Source: Ahrensia marina (GTDB taxonomy: Bacteria; Pseudomonadota; Alphaproteobacteria; Rhizobiales; Rhizobiaceae). Taken from it: a stretch of 64,000 nucleotides of DNA. Below are positions 18,495 to 28,877 of this stretch, one piece after another. Where the stretch lies: positions 1 through 64,000 of the forward strand of contig NZ_JXMU01000019.1 of NCBI RefSeq assembly GCF_001293565.1. Direction: 5' to 3'. The position numbers were made by a program, and so were the translations under genes. The notes under the pieces were generated by a model. The model searched no databases, was not told the DNA's origin, and saw only the letters and a list, made by a program, of their open reading frames with translations. Each line of letters opens with the position of its first letter. Positions within the stretch are counted from its first letter, which is position 1.

Positions 18495-19718
18495 ATGCTG
18501 CGCTTGACGACTGTTTTGTTGACATTGCTTGTACCGACATTCGCTTTTGCTCAAGGTGGCTTGGATGCACAATACCGCACCTTTCTTGAAACGAAAATGT
18601 GGCCGAAAGCCAAGGCTGCCGGTGTATCGCGCACTACGTTCGACAATGCTCTGGCCGGTAAAAAACTCAATCAAAAAATCCCCGGACTTGTAACACCGGG
18701 AACAAGCGGCACCCCTAAGAAAATAAGACAGGCCGAGTTCTCGCAACCTTCCAATTATTTCAATGAGCGTAATCTGGGGTCAATTGTTGCCACCGGCAGA
18801 AACCTGCTGAAGCAAAACGCGACGGTCATTAAGTCGATCGAGCGAAAATACGGTGTTCCGGGGCGTTTTTTAATTGCCATTTGGGGAAGAGAATCCGGAT
18901 TTGGCCGCGTTGCCATTCCGCATGATGCATTCGAGGTTCTGAGTACAAAGGCATTTATGTCCACCCGTCCTGAACTTTTTCAGGGAGAGCTGATCGCGGG
19001 TCTGCAAATGGTGGAACGTGGCTTGGCGTCGCCCTCTCAAATGAAATCATCCTGGGCCGGTGCTTTAGGCCAACCACAGTTCTTGCCTTCTTCCTATTTG
19101 AAATATGCCGTTGATATGGATGGAAACGGCAAGCCGGATATCTGGAATTCGACGGTCGATACACTCGGTTCAATCGGCGCGTATCTTAATAAGTTTGGAT
19201 GGCAGGAAGGCAGGGACTGGGGCTTTGAAGTCATACTCCCGAACAATATTTCCTGCGCTCAGGAAGGCCCGGATAATCGCAAAACATTCGCGGAATGGGC
19301 ACGGCTTGGCGTGAAACGTGTTAACGGAAAGCCGTTTCCAAAGATTGAAATGAACAAGCTTGGTTCGATATTGATGCCGGCGGGCCGCTCTGGCCCTGCC
19401 TTTATTGTCACGCCAAATTTTTATGTTTTCAAGGAATATAACGAGAGCGATCTTTATGCGCTTTTTGTCGGCCATGCAGGCGATCGTATTCAATATGGCG
19501 GCTCACCATTTAAAGCAGGTTGGCGCAAAACGGATTCCATGTTGCGTTCTGACATTGCATCGATGCAGCGCAACCTTGAAAAAATGGGAATGGATGTTGG
19601 CGGTGCCGACGGCCTGCCGGGGTTCAAGACACGACGTTCGATTGGTGACTGGGAATCAGCGCATCAGCGTCAGCCGACATGCTTTCCCAGTAACGAGCTT
19701 ATTCGAGCAATCAAATAG
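18495..19718 (+). CDS. Lytic murein transglycosylase (MltB-like) with peptidoglycan-binding tail
   Basis: This periplasmic enzyme cleaves the glycan strand of peptidoglycan with formation of anhydro-muramic ends. The 407-residue protein begins with a clear signal peptide (MLRLTTVLLTLLVPTFAFAQ). The SLT_2 catalytic domain covers about 25-320 with the catalytic Glu in IAIWGRESGFG, followed by AGALGQPQFLPSSYL. A C-terminal peptidoglycan-binding domain_1 (about 340-400) has LRSDIASMQRNLEKMGMDVGGADG and an FKTRRSI motif, given here shortened. AGAGAGGG lies seven bases before the start. No lipobox is visible, so it is probably soluble. Confidence 0.9.
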   Translation: MLRLTTVLLTLLVPTFAFAQGGLDAQYRTFLETKMWPKAKAAGVSRTTFDNALAGKKLNQKIPGLVTPGTSGTPKKIRQAEFSQPSNYFNERNLGSIVATGRNLLKQNATVIKSIERKYGVPGRFLIAIWGRESGFGRVAIPHDAFEVLSTKAFMSTRPELFQGELIAGLQMVERGLASPSQMKSSWAGALGQPQFLPSSYLKYAVDMDGNGKPDIWNSTVDTLGSIGAYLNKFGWQEGRDWGFEVILPNNISCAQEGPDNRKTFAEWARLGVKRVNGKPFPKIEMNKLGSILMPAGRSGPAFIVTPNFYVFKEYNESDLYALFVGHAGDRIQYGGSPFKAGWRKTDSMLRSDIASMQRNLEKMGMDVGGADGLPGFKTRRSIGDWESAHQRQPTCFPSNELIRAIK

Positions 19719-19733
19719 GCGGGACAGATAAGT

Positions 19734-20924
19734 TTAGACAGATGTTTCCGCAAATCTATTGGCCCGCAGCAGTACAATCAGGCCGCATGAGCCGGAAATA
19801 ATAAGACATATGGAGAGCGCCAAGGGCGTTCCATCGTGAAGCTGGGACATGAGAGCAGCGAGCGCAAAGGCTATCAAGCTGGAAAGCGAGCTAATGACAC
19901 TTGCACCAAGACCAGCAACGCGGCCCAGATAAACCATTGCCATCGCGTTGATGTTTCCGAAAACAGTGCCAATGCAGGCAAACGTAATCGCCATGGCGCT
20001 GACGAAAACAATAAATGGCGGCTGCGTGCCTAATGCTTGTGTCAGCGTGAAAAGAGCAACGCCGGATAAGCCAAGACCTGTTAGCGCAACACCCACCAGA
20101 AAAGTCATTGGCTTGCGTATGACGAGATAGCTGTTGAGAAGTGAGGATAGCCCGACGCACAGCGAAAATGCGGCGACCCAATAAACAAAACTGTCTGCGC
20201 GTTGGTATGTTGTCGCAAAGATAGATTGTGCCACGGACAGGAATGTAAGCTGCGCGCCGAAAACCAGCCCTGCGATAGTGGTGTATGATAAGACACGCAC
20301 GTTCTTCAAAATGAGTTTGATGTTTTTGAAAATTTCACGGAGCAGAAGGGGATTACGTGCAGCGCGTGGCCATGTTTCCTTATGACGCAACAACAGCCAG
20401 CAACCAGCTAAAATGGCTAATATGACATAGAAGTAGAATATAGAGCGCCAGCCAAAAGCGTTGCCCAGCCATTGACCTAATATGGGCGCAAGCATCGTCA
20501 GGCCAATAAGCAGAAAGAACACCATGGACATGATGCGTGCCATTTGCGCCCCTTGAAACTGATCGCGGATTAAAGCGCGGGTTGCAATTTTGGGGCCGGA
20601 CACGCCAATGCCTTGAATGGCACGGCCAATAAGTAGCCAAGTTAGGCTGCTGGCTGTCAGTGCGATAATTGTGCCGATGAGAAAAACACCAAGTCCAATC
20701 ATAAGTGCCGGTTTGCGTCCAAGCGCATCGGCCAGAGGGCCAAAGAGAATCTCACCAAAAATCATACCGAATATGACAACGGAAATAACAAAATATACCT
20801 GATTGCTATCCGGACTTGAATATGCCTGAGCAATCTGCGGAAGCAATGGCAGCAGCATATCAAGAGAAAGCGCTGTGATTGAAATCAGAAGGGCATAGAG
20901 TGCGACACGTTCAACCTTTGTCAT
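19734..20924 (-). CDS. Bcr/CflA-type multidrug efflux MFS transporter
   Basis: This 12-segment inner-membrane transporter of 396 residues resembles the drug:H+ antiporters of the Bcr/CflA group. The loop between segments 2 and 3 reads GPLADALGRKPALMIG, the MFS motif A, and segment 5 contains the antiporter motif C-like APILGQWLGNAFGWRSIFY. The acidic residue in segment 1 (LDMLLPLLP) is typical of this group. It is convergent with the lytic transglycosylase gene and may share a transcript with the VIT gene 22 bases upstream. Substrate is unknown; chloramphenicol, bicyclomycin or sulfonamide-like drugs are handled by relatives. Confidence 0.87.
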   Translation of the reverse strand: MTKVERVALYALLISITALSLDMLLPLLPQIAQAYSSPDSNQVYFVISVVIFGMIFGEILFGPLADALGRKPALMIGLGVFLIGTIIALTASSLTWLLIGRAIQGIGVSGPKIATRALIRDQFQGAQMARIMSMVFFLLIGLTMLAPILGQWLGNAFGWRSIFYFYVILAILAGCWLLLRHKETWPRAARNPLLLREIFKNIKLILKNVRVLSYTTIAGLVFGAQLTFLSVAQSIFATTYQRADSFVYWVAAFSLCVGLSSLLNSYLVIRKPMTFLVGVALTGLGLSGVALFTLTQALGTQPPFIVFVSAMAITFACIGTVFGNINAMAMVYLGRVAGLGASVISSLSSLIAFALAALMSQLHDGTPLALSICLIISGSCGLIVLLRANRFAETSV

Positions 20925-20946
20925 TCAAATCCGCTTTCGGTTTTGT

Positions 20947-21660
20947 TCAATCAAGTGTGACACCAAATGCCCAGCCAACACAGGCTGTAATCGCCATTGC
21001 AATCGTACCCCAAATCAAAACGCGAATTGCTGCTGGAACAATTGGCGCGCCGCCAAGCTTTGCTCCCAATGCGCCCAGCATGATGAGAGCGGCAATCGTT
21101 GTGATAAGAACGGTCATTATGATCGCGTCTGAAGGGGCGAAAAAAGCAGCTAACAGCGGTAATGCAGCAGCCATGGAGAAGGTGAAAGCCGAGGCGAAGG
21201 CCGCCTGTAGCGGGTTTGCGGACTGGTGCTCTGAAAGGCCGAGTTCGTCACGAATGTGAGCCCGTAAGGGATCATCTTCTGTTAATTCATGGGCGACCTG
21301 CTCGGCGGTTTCACGTTTTAAACCGCGTAGCTCATAAATCGCGGCAAGTTCATCAAACTCTTCTTTGTGGTTTTCCTTTAATGCTGCGGCCTCGCGTTTA
21401 ATGTCCGCCTTTTCGATGTCGGCTTGCGAGGATACGGACACATATTCACCCGATGCCATCGACATTGCGCCGGCCACCAATCCTGCAAGTCCTGCGATCA
21501 GAATAGACGTTTGATCTGAGCTTGCTGCAGCTACACCAACGATGAGCGAGGATATGGAAACAATGCCGTCATTGGCGCCAAGAACCGCTGCGCGAAGCCA
21601 CCCACTGCGCGAAATGTAATGAGGATCATCGGGATGGGCTGATGGAAAATCCGGAGACAT
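20947..21660 (-). CDS. VIT1/CCC1-family iron or manganese transporter
   Basis: This membrane protein of 237 residues belongs to the vacuolar iron transporter family, which moves Fe(II) or Mn(II) out of the cytosol. Segment 1 carries GWLRAAVLGANDGIVSISSL, and segment 2 is followed by AGAMSMASGEYVSVSSQADIE (shortened), the family hallmarks with the metal-coordinating Met and Glu. A cytosolic helical metal-binding region with many Glu and His (about 75-140) separates segments 2 and 3. No ferritin-like extension is present. Neighbours are rmuC upstream and an MFS exporter downstream on the same strand. Confidence 0.9.
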   Translation of the reverse strand: MSPDFPSAHPDDPHYISRSGWLRAAVLGANDGIVSISSLIVGVAAASSDQTSILIAGLAGLVAGAMSMASGEYVSVSSQADIEKADIKREAAALKENHKEEFDELAAIYELRGLKRETAEQVAHELTEDDPLRAHIRDELGLSEHQSANPLQAAFASAFTFSMAAALPLLAAFFAPSDAIIMTVLITTIAALIMLGALGAKLGGAPIVPAAIRVLIWGTIAMAITACVGWAFGVTLD

Positions 21661-21698
21661 AGCGGTTACTTAGTCCAAGTAGTGACGAAGAGTGTAAA

Positions 21699-22925
21699 TT
21701 AATCGTCGCCTTCAATCACACGCAGGCGCAGTTGCCCAGTTTTACTTTGAGCGGATTTCTCATCGCTCTTGTCATCTAAAGAGGCCGATTTGAATTCCAG
21801 ACCTTCTATCCGTTGACCGCGCTTTGTCAGCTTGCCCGTCGATACCAGAATGTCGTCAATGTCTTTGTTCGCCTGCCCAAAATGAGTTTGCAATTTACGC
21901 ACACGGTCATCAAGACGGCCCAAATCTTCCATCAGGCGCATGACTTCGGTTTGAATTAAATGGGCTTGCTCGCGCATACGCGCATCTTTCAAAAGTGCCT
22001 GAATAACTTGAATGGAAAGCATCAGGAGTGACGGTGAAACAATCACAATACGTGCCTTATGTGCTTTTTGGACGATTGCCTCGTGATGCTCGTGAATATC
22101 AGCGAATATGCTTTCAGATGGCACGAACAGGAATGCCGTGTCCTGTGTCTCTCCGGCAATCAGATATTTGCTTGATATCGCTTTAATATGCACATCCATC
22201 GCGTTACGAAACTGGCGTGAATGATGGTCAATGGTTGCACTGTCCTCCGCATTGCGGATGGCGTTCCAACTTTCTAAAGGAAATTTAGCGTCGATAACCA
22301 GATCAGGTGCATCATTTGGCATTCGAACGGTGCAATCAGGGCGGTTGCCGTTTGAAAGCGTTGCCTGAAATTCATAAGCGCCCAGCGGCAGACCATCAGC
22401 AATAATCGTCTCCATACGGCTTTGGCCAAATGCACCGCGTGTCTGCTTGTTGGAAAGAATTGATTGAAGTTCAACCACATTGCCCGCAAGCTGGCTGATA
22501 TTATCTTGCGCCTTGTCGATAACGGCCAGTCTTTCCTGCAGCTTGCTTAAATTCTCATGCGTGGATTTTTGCTGTTCGCTCATCGATGCGCCGATGCGTG
22601 ATGTCATGGATTCAAGCCGCGCGTTGATAGACTCATTGAGTTCGCTCTGGCGGGAGCCGAAAACCTCGGCAATAGTCGAAAGACGCCCCTGCATTTCTGC
22701 CTGGCTTTTCAAGATGTCTGCGACACGTGCTTCTGCCTCTTCCGCGCGAAGACGGGATGCTTCTGTTTCACCTTGGCGGATTTTTGACGCTTGGCGGATC
22801 GCAAAAATCAGGAACAGCATTAACACAGCCAGAAGGCAGGTGGCGGTAACGGCTATCAGCCCGTATGCCACCGGCATATTGCCTATCATGAAGGCTGTCT
22901 GTTCAAATATATCTGTAATTTCCAT
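21699..22925 (-). CDS. rmuC: DNA recombination protein RmuC
   Basis: RmuC is a predicted nuclease that limits inverted-repeat recombination and, in recent work on relatives, phage or plasmid DNA. The 408-residue protein has an N-terminal membrane segment (about 18-45), a long coiled coil (about 46-150) and the RmuC domain (about 170-370), with the restriction-like core [13 protein letters not shown] and the motif [10 protein letters not shown]. The tail is charged. It is divergent from def, with only 102 bases between the chosen start codons. Confidence 0.93.
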   Translation of the reverse strand: MEITDIFEQTAFMIGNMPVAYGLIAVTATCLLAVLMLFLIFAIRQASKIRQGETEASRLRAEEAEARVADILKSQAEMQGRLSTIAEVFGSRQSELNESINARLESMTSRIGASMSEQQKSTHENLSKLQERLAVIDKAQDNISQLAGNVVELQSILSNKQTRGAFGQSRMETIIADGLPLGAYEFQATLSNGNRPDCTVRMPNDAPDLVIDAKFPLESWNAIRNAEDSATIDHHSRQFRNAMDVHIKAISSKYLIAGETQDTAFLFVPSESIFADIHEHHEAIVQKAHKARIVIVSPSLLMLSIQVIQALLKDARMREQAHLIQTEVMRLMEDLGRLDDRVRKLQTHFGQANKDIDDILVSTGKLTKRGQRIEGLEFKSASLDDKSDEKSAQSKTGQLRLRVIEGDD

Positions 22926-23027
22926 GTTCCCAGCTTATGTGATTCGCACGACATGGTAATCTCTATAGACGAACAGGTGGTTCACTCGTTATTGACGTTT
23001 CAAGCGCGAAACTTTAACTGGAAGTCC

Positions 23028-23549
23028 ATGTCCATATTACCGCTTGTTATTATACCTGATCCTATATTGCGCCAGAAGTCCAAATTGGTGGAGCGCGTCG
23101 ATGACGATGTGCGCAAATTTGCCGACGATATGCTGGAAACAATGTATGATGCGCCGGGCGTTGGCCTTGCTGCTATTCAGGTTGGAGAAGCGCGCCGGAT
23201 GCTTGTCGTCGATGTCAGCGATAAAGATGATGAACCCAAGCCGCAGGTTTTTATCAATCCGACAATCGTCAAATCATCGGATACGCCGAATGTTTATGAA
23301 GAAGGCTGTCTTTCTATCCCGGATGTATATGCGGAAGTTGAGCGTCCTGCCGAAGTGACAGTTGAGTATATCAACCTTGCGGGTGAGAAGCAGTTGGTTG
23401 AGGCCGATGGCATTCTGGCAACTGTTTTACAGCATGAGATAGATCATCTGGATGGTATGTTGTTTATCGATCATTTATCCAAACTGAAGCGTGAAATGGT
23501 AATCCGCAAGTTTAAAAAACTGTCCAAACAGCGCGAAGCGAAACTCTAA
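23028..23549 (+). CDS. def: Peptide deformylase
   Basis: Def removes the formyl group from nascent proteins. I choose the ATG at 23028 (173 residues, the family norm); the frame is open 75 bases further but that stretch does not resemble the family. The three metal-site motifs are present: [17 protein letters not shown] (Cys ligand) and HEIDHLDG (two His and the catalytic Glu). It starts the conserved def-fmt-truA unit: fmt follows after 18 bases and truA directly after fmt. Confidence 0.96.
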   Translation: MSILPLVIIPDPILRQKSKLVERVDDDVRKFADDMLETMYDAPGVGLAAIQVGEARRMLVVDVSDKDDEPKPQVFINPTIVKSSDTPNVYEEGCLSIPDVYAEVERPAEVTVEYINLAGEKQLVEADGILATVLQHEIDHLDGMLFIDHLSKLKREMVIRKFKKLSKQREAKL

Positions 23550-23567
23550 AAAGCGGAAGTGCGCGTT

Positions 23568-24497
23568 ATGCGAATTATCTTTATGGGTACGCCGGACTTT
23601 TCTGTTCCGACGCTGATGGCTTTGATTGAGCATGGCCATGAAATTGTCGCCTGCTATTCACAGCCGCCGCGCCCCGCTGGCCGCCGTGGACTTGAGCTAA
23701 AAAAAACACCCGTTCATGAAGCGGCTGAAAAGCTTGGCATCGAAGTGCGGACACCGACCTCATTAAAGAGTGACGAGCAGGCGCAGGCATTTGCAGATCT
23801 GGATGCCGATGTGGCCGTTGTTGTTGCTTACGGGCTGCTTTTGCCGGAAGCTATTTTGTCCGGCACCAAGCACGGCTGTTATAACGGCCATGCCTCGCTG
23901 TTGCCGCGCTGGCGCGGTGCCGCGCCTATCCAGCGTGCGATTATGGCTGGCGACAGCCATACAGGCATGATGATTATGAAAATGGATAAAGGGCTTGATA
24001 CCGGTGATATTGCCATGGGCGAGCGTGTTGCCATTGGTGAGAATGTCACCGCCGGTGAACTGCATGATACGCTTTCTATTTTGGGCGCTGATCTCATGGC
24101 GCGGGCGATGGCAGCGCTTGAGCGCGATAGTTTGCAATTGCAAGAACAGCCAAAAGAAGGCGTAGAATACGCTGCCAAGATCGACAAAACAGAAGCACGC
24201 GTTGATTTTTCACTCGACGCGAAAACGACCCATAATCGCATACGCGGATTGGCGCCATTTCCAGGCGCTTGGTGTGAAATGAATATTGGCGGCAAATGGG
24301 AACGTGTGAAGCTCTTGCGTAGCTTGGTCGATCAAGCGGCAACTTTCAACAAGGCTGAAATGTCACCGGACGATCGCGGTCTTGTCGTCGGCTGTTCATC
24401 TGGGGCGGTTGTGATAACGCGCCTGCAAAAAGCCGGGTCAAAAGCAATGTCAGCCGAAGAGTTTTTGCGCGGCGCTCCGGTTGAAGGCGTGCGTTAA
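23568..24497 (+). CDS. fmt: Methionyl-tRNA formyltransferase
   Basis: Fmt formylates initiator Met-tRNA using 10-formyl-tetrahydrofolate. From the ATG at 23568 the protein has 309 residues; a GTG nine bases earlier is an alternative, but GCGGAAG is better spaced for the ATG. The N-terminal half is a formyltransferase Rossmann fold with the catalytic Asn-His-Asp set ([19 protein letters not shown] and DTGDI). The C-terminal OB-like domain (about 205-305) binds tRNA. It forms a unit with def upstream and truA, whose ATG immediately follows the fmt stop. Confidence 0.96.
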   Translation: MRIIFMGTPDFSVPTLMALIEHGHEIVACYSQPPRPAGRRGLELKKTPVHEAAEKLGIEVRTPTSLKSDEQAQAFADLDADVAVVVAYGLLLPEAILSGTKHGCYNGHASLLPRWRGAAPIQRAIMAGDSHTGMMIMKMDKGLDTGDIAMGERVAIGENVTAGELHDTLSILGADLMARAMAALERDSLQLQEQPKEGVEYAAKIDKTEARVDFSLDAKTTHNRIRGLAPFPGAWCEMNIGGKWERVKLLRSLVDQAATFNKAEMSPDDRGLVVGCSSGAVVITRLQKAGSKAMSAEEFLRGAPVEGVR

Positions 24498-25244
24498 ATG
24501 CCGCGTTATAAACTCACCGTTGAATATGATGGCACGCCTTATGTAGGCTGGCAGCGCCAGAAAAACGGGCGCGGTGTTCAAACGGCAATCGAAGAAGCGA
24601 TTGCACGGTTCTGTCAGGAAGATATTACAATGCAGGTTGCGGGGCGCACGGATGCAGGTGTTCACGGCCTTGGTCAGGTTTGCCATGCTGATCTGACGAA
24701 AGACTGGCCGGAAAAAACAGTGCGGGATGCTATCAATTCCTATTTGCTGCAGAACGGTGAGCCGGTTTCCATTATGTCGGCTGAAAAAGTGACTGAGGAA
24801 TTTCACGCACGGTTCTCAGCAAAAGCAAGGCATTACCGCTACCGGATTATCAATCAGGAAACACCCGTTGCCCTTGCACGCAATCGCGGGTGGTGGGTAC
24901 GGCGCCACCTTGATGAAAAGGCGATGCATGATGCCGCGCAAAATCTGCTCGGTACGCATGATTTTACAACCTTCAGAGCAGCGCAGTGTCAGGCGCAATC
25001 GCCGGTCAAGACGCTGGATAAACTGGATGTCGCGCGGCAAGGAAGTGACATTTTCTTTGAGGTTTATGCGCGTAGCTTTTTACACAATCAGGTGCGTTCC
25101 ATGGTCGGCGCGCTAAAACTGGTTGGCGAAAGTAAATGGTCGTCCGATGATTTGGTCGCGGCGCTTGAGGCTAAAGACCACCAACGCTGCGGAGCGCTAG
25201 CACCATCATGCGGTCTTTATCTTACACAGGTTGATTACGATTGA
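24498..25244 (+). CDS. truA: tRNA pseudouridine(38-40) synthase
   Basis: TruA isomerises uridines 38-40 in the anticodon arm of many tRNAs. The 248-residue protein has the catalytic Asp in [16 protein letters not shown] (about residue 53), the RRHYRYRI-like strand (ARHYRYRI) and the C-terminal motif [15 protein letters not shown]. The start codon directly abuts the fmt stop, so the two are translationally coupled. The 3' end overlaps by ten bases the stop of a convergent membrane-protein gene. Confidence 0.96.
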   Translation: MPRYKLTVEYDGTPYVGWQRQKNGRGVQTAIEEAIARFCQEDITMQVAGRTDAGVHGLGQVCHADLTKDWPEKTVRDAINSYLLQNGEPVSIMSAEKVTEEFHARFSAKARHYRYRIINQETPVALARNRGWWVRRHLDEKAMHDAAQNLLGTHDFTTFRAAQCQAQSPVKTLDKLDVARQGSDIFFEVYARSFLHNQVRSMVGALKLVGESKWSSDDLVAALEAKDHQRCGALAPSCGLYLTQVDYD

Positions 25245-25849
25245 GACAAGGTTGGAATGTGAAGGCCAAGCAAGCTCTCGACATTATACACCAGCGTATA
25301 GACCACAATGATCTCGGCGATAATAAACGCTACAGCAAATCCGGCTGAAGCGTTAAGGCCGACCTTGACCACTTGGGTCAGAAAGATAATGGACGCAATC
25401 AGAACTGCGAACATCAGAAAGCCTATAACGATCGAGATGGCTTCTGTTTTTGGTAATAAAAACGAGATGAATATTACCGCTGCAAACACATAGTAAAGGA
25501 CTAAATACGACCAATTCAACGCTATAACCAGATGCGAATAGCGGGACTTGCGGTTAAGCAGGTGTAGAATGAACGGATAGAACGCGAACGGCAATACCCA
25601 GGACACAAGATCAAGCGGTATTCTGCGCATAAAGATTTGCCACATCTGCAAATCAGACCCGTGCGAGAGAAGTTCCTGAGCACTTTCCACCCACATGAAA
25701 AAGAGTGCGGGCAGTGAAAGTAAAATGGCATTGAACGACCGCCAGAAGCCATCTGTTGAAATATCCATTTCATCAAGCGCACTTGCGTCACCGCGCATGA
25801 TGCGAAGCACGCGTTCAATATGATAAAAGGCGTAATCCAGACTGACCAT
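25235..25849 (-). CDS. Integral membrane protein of unknown function
   Basis: I do not recognise a named family for this 204-residue protein. It has a 30-residue cytosolic start rich in acidic residues ([11 protein letters not shown]) and five predicted membrane segments at about 36-56, 77-98, 106-132, 137-161 and 169-192. No catalytic motif is visible. The start ATG shares its first base with the last base of the dapE stop codon, so it is coupled to dapE and is probably the last gene of the dapD-to-dapE operon. A role near the cell envelope is only a guess from topology and context. Similar proteins occur at this place in other rhizobial genomes, as far as I recall. Confidence 0.75.
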   Translation of the reverse strand: MVSLDYAFYHIERVLRIMRGDASALDEMDISTDGFWRSFNAILLSLPALFFMWVESAQELLSHGSDLQMWQIFMRRIPLDLVSWVLPFAFYPFILHLLNRKSRYSHLVIALNWSYLVLYYVFAAVIFISFLLPKTEAISIVIGFLMFAVLIASIIFLTQVVKVGLNASAGFAVAFIIAEIIVVYTLVYNVESLLGLHIPTLSQS

Positions 25850-27060
25850 TATTTAGCCTTGTCAGCAGCGGCGGCAAACCAGTCACCTATAAACTGCTCA
25901 TATATGCGCGTTAAGGTCTCCAGATCATCAAGCGCTACGCATTCGTCGACTTTATGCATTGTCTGACCTACCAGCCCGAACTCGATTACCGGGCAATAAT
26001 CTTTGATAAAGCGTGCATCAGATGTGCCGCCGGTTGTTGATTGTTCAGGGAAACGGCCGGTAACGGCTTCAACGCTTTTACCCAATGTGTCGATGAGCGC
26101 GTCATCGCGCGTCAGGAAAACATGGCTCGGCTGCTCACGCCATTCGATTTCGAAAACGCTGTCATTGGATTTTGTCGGGCGCAGTTTTCTGTCCTTAGCG
26201 GCTTTGTCCAGACGACGATTAATTTCGGCTTTGAGCGTCTCAACACTCCAAGTGTCGTTAAACCGTATATTAAAGACAGCACTTGCCTTGGCCGGTATGA
26301 CATTGACCGCACCGCCAACAATATCCAGAATGTTGACTTCAAGATTACTTGGCTGAAAATTATCCGTGCCTTCATCAAAGGCCGGATGAAGAAGTGCATC
26401 AAGCATGGCAACGAGGCTACGGGTCGGATTGTCTGCCAGATGCGGATAGGCAGTATGCCCCTGAATACCGTTGACAACCAAAGTGCCTGACAGTGAGCCG
26501 CGACGGCCGATTTTCATCATATCGCCCATGGCATCGGGATTCGTTGGCTCTCCTAATATACAGCCGTCCCACGTTTCGCCTTTCGATGCAGCCCATTCGA
26601 GAAGCTTTTTTGACCCGTTGATTGCCGGGCCTTCTTCATCGCCGGTAATCAAAAAAGAAATTGAGCCTGAAGGTTTTCCGTTTTCTTCAATATATCGAGC
26701 AAGTGCGGCCACAAAACACGCAATCCCTCCTTTCATGTCGACAGCACCGCGGCCATACATCATGCCGTCTTTTATAGCTGCACTGAAGGGCGGGTGGGTC
26801 CATGCGGCTTCATCGCCAACCGGCACAACATCTGTGTGGCCGGCAAACATTAGATGCGGGCCATTGCCTGAGAGACGCGCATAGAGATTTTCAACGTTAG
26901 GTGTGTCTTGATCGCTAAACACGGGACGTTCAACCGAAAAACCCATCGGTGAAAGCATATCGGTCAATGCGGATAAAGCGCCGCCCTCGTCAGGCGTAAC
27001 GGACGGGCATTGAATAAGCGTTGCAAGAACGGCGGCTGGATCGGTCGTGTTTTGGGTCAT
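25849..27060 (-). CDS. dapE: Succinyl-diaminopimelate desuccinylase
   Basis: DapE hydrolyses N-succinyl-L,L-diaminopimelate on the path to meso-diaminopimelate and lysine. The 403-residue M20 metalloprotein has the zinc motif MFAGHTDVVPVGD (about 70-82), the bridging Asp in GRGAVDMKGG, and the catalytic Glu pair in ITGDEEGPA. The ending of typical DapE (EFGLVGQTMHKVDE) supplies the last His ligand. It is on the same strand as dapD, with two small DUF805-type membrane-protein genes between them, so succinylation and desuccinylation steps are in one operon. It overlaps the next membrane-protein gene by one base. Confidence 0.95.
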   Translation of the reverse strand: MTQNTTDPAAVLATLIQCPSVTPDEGGALSALTDMLSPMGFSVERPVFSDQDTPNVENLYARLSGNGPHLMFAGHTDVVPVGDEAAWTHPPFSAAIKDGMMYGRGAVDMKGGIACFVAALARYIEENGKPSGSISFLITGDEEGPAINGSKKLLEWAASKGETWDGCILGEPTNPDAMGDMMKIGRRGSLSGTLVVNGIQGHTAYPHLADNPTRSLVAMLDALLHPAFDEGTDNFQPSNLEVNILDIVGGAVNVIPAKASAVFNIRFNDTWSVETLKAEINRRLDKAAKDRKLRPTKSNDSVFEIEWREQPSHVFLTRDDALIDTLGKSVEAVTGRFPEQSTTGGTSDARFIKDYCPVIEFGLVGQTMHKVDECVALDDLETLTRIYEQFIGDWFAAAADKAK

Positions 27061-27105
27061 GCGATGGATGTAAAGGCGCGGGGAATGTGCGTCAATCGCA
27101 AGATT

Positions 27106-27507
27106 TCAATTGCGCGGAAATGGCACTGGTCCATGCTTGTTTGTTTCCTGTCTGGACGGTGCGACAGCAAGGAACAACCATGCAAAAAAGGCGATTCCCG
27201 GAATGAGCAGCGTCACACCCAATATGGGCGGTAAACTCAAGTCGTGAAGGCGTTTAATCGCCAAAGCCAATAGAGAAAAAGCCATAACGACCCATGAGGC
27301 CATCAAAAGCAAACCAAACAGGGCCGCACTTGCATGATTGCTATCATCTGAATTGCCGTCACCAAATAGGGAAACAGTGAAGCTCAGCAAAGCCAGTTGT
27401 ACCAGGATCAGGAATAACGCTGCCAGCAGGAACGACTTGCGTCCGATACGACCACGAAAACTGAAAAGCAGCCATTTAACGGAAAGTGGATGATCGCTGT
27501 TGTTCAT
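27106..27507 (-). CDS. DUF805 family membrane protein
   Basis: This 133-residue protein has the DUF805 hallmarks: a juxtamembrane FSFRGRIGRKSF motif at the N terminus, four membrane segments (about 25-45, 60-80, 85-100, 105-125 in rough terms) with KRLHDLSLPP between the second pair, and a C-terminal PSRQETNKHGP motif. The ATG at 27507 is preferred to a TTG twelve bases upstream. The function of DUF805 is unknown. It lies between a second, divergent DUF805-like gene and dapE, on the same strand as both. Confidence 0.82.
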   Translation of the reverse strand: MNNSDHPLSVKWLLFSFRGRIGRKSFLLAALFLILVQLALLSFTVSLFGDGNSDDSNHASAALFGLLLMASWVVMAFSLLALAIKRLHDLSLPPILGVTLLIPGIAFFAWLFLAVAPSRQETNKHGPVPFPRN

Positions 27508-27522
27508 GGCGGAGCCCAAATT

Positions 27523-28017
27523 CTATGTAGTCAATACTTCATTATCGAACACGGTAGCTTTTTTTGCCCCCGGCCCCAAGAATAAACTGACCTGTCCCAT
27601 AAGTATCAATAATGCGGCCAGACCAATTGATACCCACCGGATCATATCTTCACTGGACCAGCTTGTTTGCGCTATTATCGCTTTCACATCTTCGGCAAAT
27701 GTTTCAGGATTAATAAGCGGAGCCTCGCCCAACGCTTGTTGTGCACCGAACAGAATTCCGGTGGGCAGGACATAGTATAAAAGAAATCCAATTAAGGGAT
27801 GACGGCCGCGATCTTTAAAGCGTCTTGTTGTTCCTGCTAAATAGATGATCGCAGGAACAACGGAAATTGTCGTCGTAATAATACTGGCGAATTTCCAATC
27901 TCCCATTCTTTGTTGAACAGCGAAAACGGCAACTGCGGCGAGTATCACGCAGATGATGTTGATCGCGTATTGAATACGCTTCATGCGCCCAACAAAAGAA
28001 AAGAGAAGGTCACCCAT
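27523..28017 (-). CDS. Divergent DUF805-like membrane protein
   Basis: This 164-residue membrane protein resembles DUF805 by its start (LLFSFVGRMKRIQYA) and by TTRRFKDRGRHP in the middle, which correspond to the FRGRIxR and KRLHDxG motifs of that family. It has four predicted membrane segments, but the C-terminal PSxxxxNKxG motif is missing and a 30-residue loop is inserted before the last segment. It begins five bases after the dapD stop and ends 15 bases before the next DUF805 gene, so it is an operon member. No function can be assigned. Confidence 0.78.
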   Translation of the reverse strand: MGDLLFSFVGRMKRIQYAINIICVILAAVAVFAVQQRMGDWKFASIITTTISVVPAIIYLAGTTRRFKDRGRHPLIGFLLYYVLPTGILFGAQQALGEAPLINPETFAEDVKAIIAQTSWSSEDMIRWVSIGLAALLILMGQVSLFLGPGAKKATVFDNEVLTT

Positions 28018-28022
28018 TTTGA

Positions 28023-28877
28023 TCAGTCCCTTAAAAGTTCATTGATGCCTGTTTTGGAACGAGTTTTCTCATCCACAGTCTTAACGATCACAGCACAGTA
28101 AAGGCTTGGGCCCGGCTCACCGTTCGGCATGTCTTTGCCTGGCATTGTGCCGGCGACGACAACTGAATATGGCGGCACTTCACCATAGGAAATTCCACCG
28201 GTAGCCCGGTTCACGATCTTGGTTGACTGGCCAATATAAACACCCATGCCAAGCACAGAGCCTTCGCGTATGATACAGCCTTCGACAACTTCGGAGCGTG
28301 CGCCGATAAAACAATTATCTTCAATGATTGTCGGGCCGGCTTGAAGCGGTTCCAACACGCCGCCGATACCAACACCGCCTGAAAGGTGAACATTCTTGCC
28401 GATTTGCGCACACGAGCCAACCGTTGCCCAACCATCGACCATTGAACCCTCGTCAACATAGGCGCCAAGGTTCACAAAAGACGGCATAAGAACAACGTTT
28501 TTGCCCACAAAAGAGCCGCGGCGAACGATAGAGCCGGGAACGGCGCGGAAGCCTGCCGCACGGAACTGGTTGTCGCCCCATCCTTCAAACTTGGACGGCA
28601 CTTTATCCCACCATGTTGATTGACCATTGCCACCCATAATGACTTCCATGTCATTTAAGCGAAAGGAAAGAAGCACAGCTTTTTTTAGCCACTGATGCAC
28701 ATTCCAGTTGCCATCTTCGCCGCGTGATGCAACGCGGGCTTGTCCGCTATCCAGCAGGTTCATCGCTTTGTTGACGGCATCGCGAATGTCACCTTGTGTG
28801 TTTACATTGACTTCGTCGCGCGCATCAAATGCGGCTTCAATGGTTTTTTCCAAGGCGCTGTGTTCTGAATCGGACAT
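28023..28877 (-). CDS. dapD: 2,3,4,5-tetrahydropyridine-2,6-dicarboxylate N-succinyltransferase
   Basis: DapD transfers succinyl from succinyl-CoA to tetrahydrodipicolinate in diaminopimelate synthesis. I choose the ATG at 28877 (284 residues, the family norm), which has GGAAG five bases upstream; the longer open frame is not family-like. The left-handed beta-helix with hexapeptide repeats spans about 105-240 and includes [20 protein letters not shown] and GARSEVVEG. The C terminus reads [10 protein letters not shown], a typical ending. It starts the dapD-DUF805-DUF805-dapE operon and is divergent from the LOG-family gene. Confidence 0.96.
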   Translation of the reverse strand: MSDSEHSALEKTIEAAFDARDEVNVNTQGDIRDAVNKAMNLLDSGQARVASRGEDGNWNVHQWLKKAVLLSFRLNDMEVIMGGNGQSTWWDKVPSKFEGWGDNQFRAAGFRAVPGSIVRRGSFVGKNVVLMPSFVNLGAYVDEGSMVDGWATVGSCAQIGKNVHLSGGVGIGGVLEPLQAGPTIIEDNCFIGARSEVVEGCIIREGSVLGMGVYIGQSTKIVNRATGGISYGEVPPYSVVVAGTMPGKDMPNGEPGPSLYCAVIVKTVDEKTRSKTGINELLRD

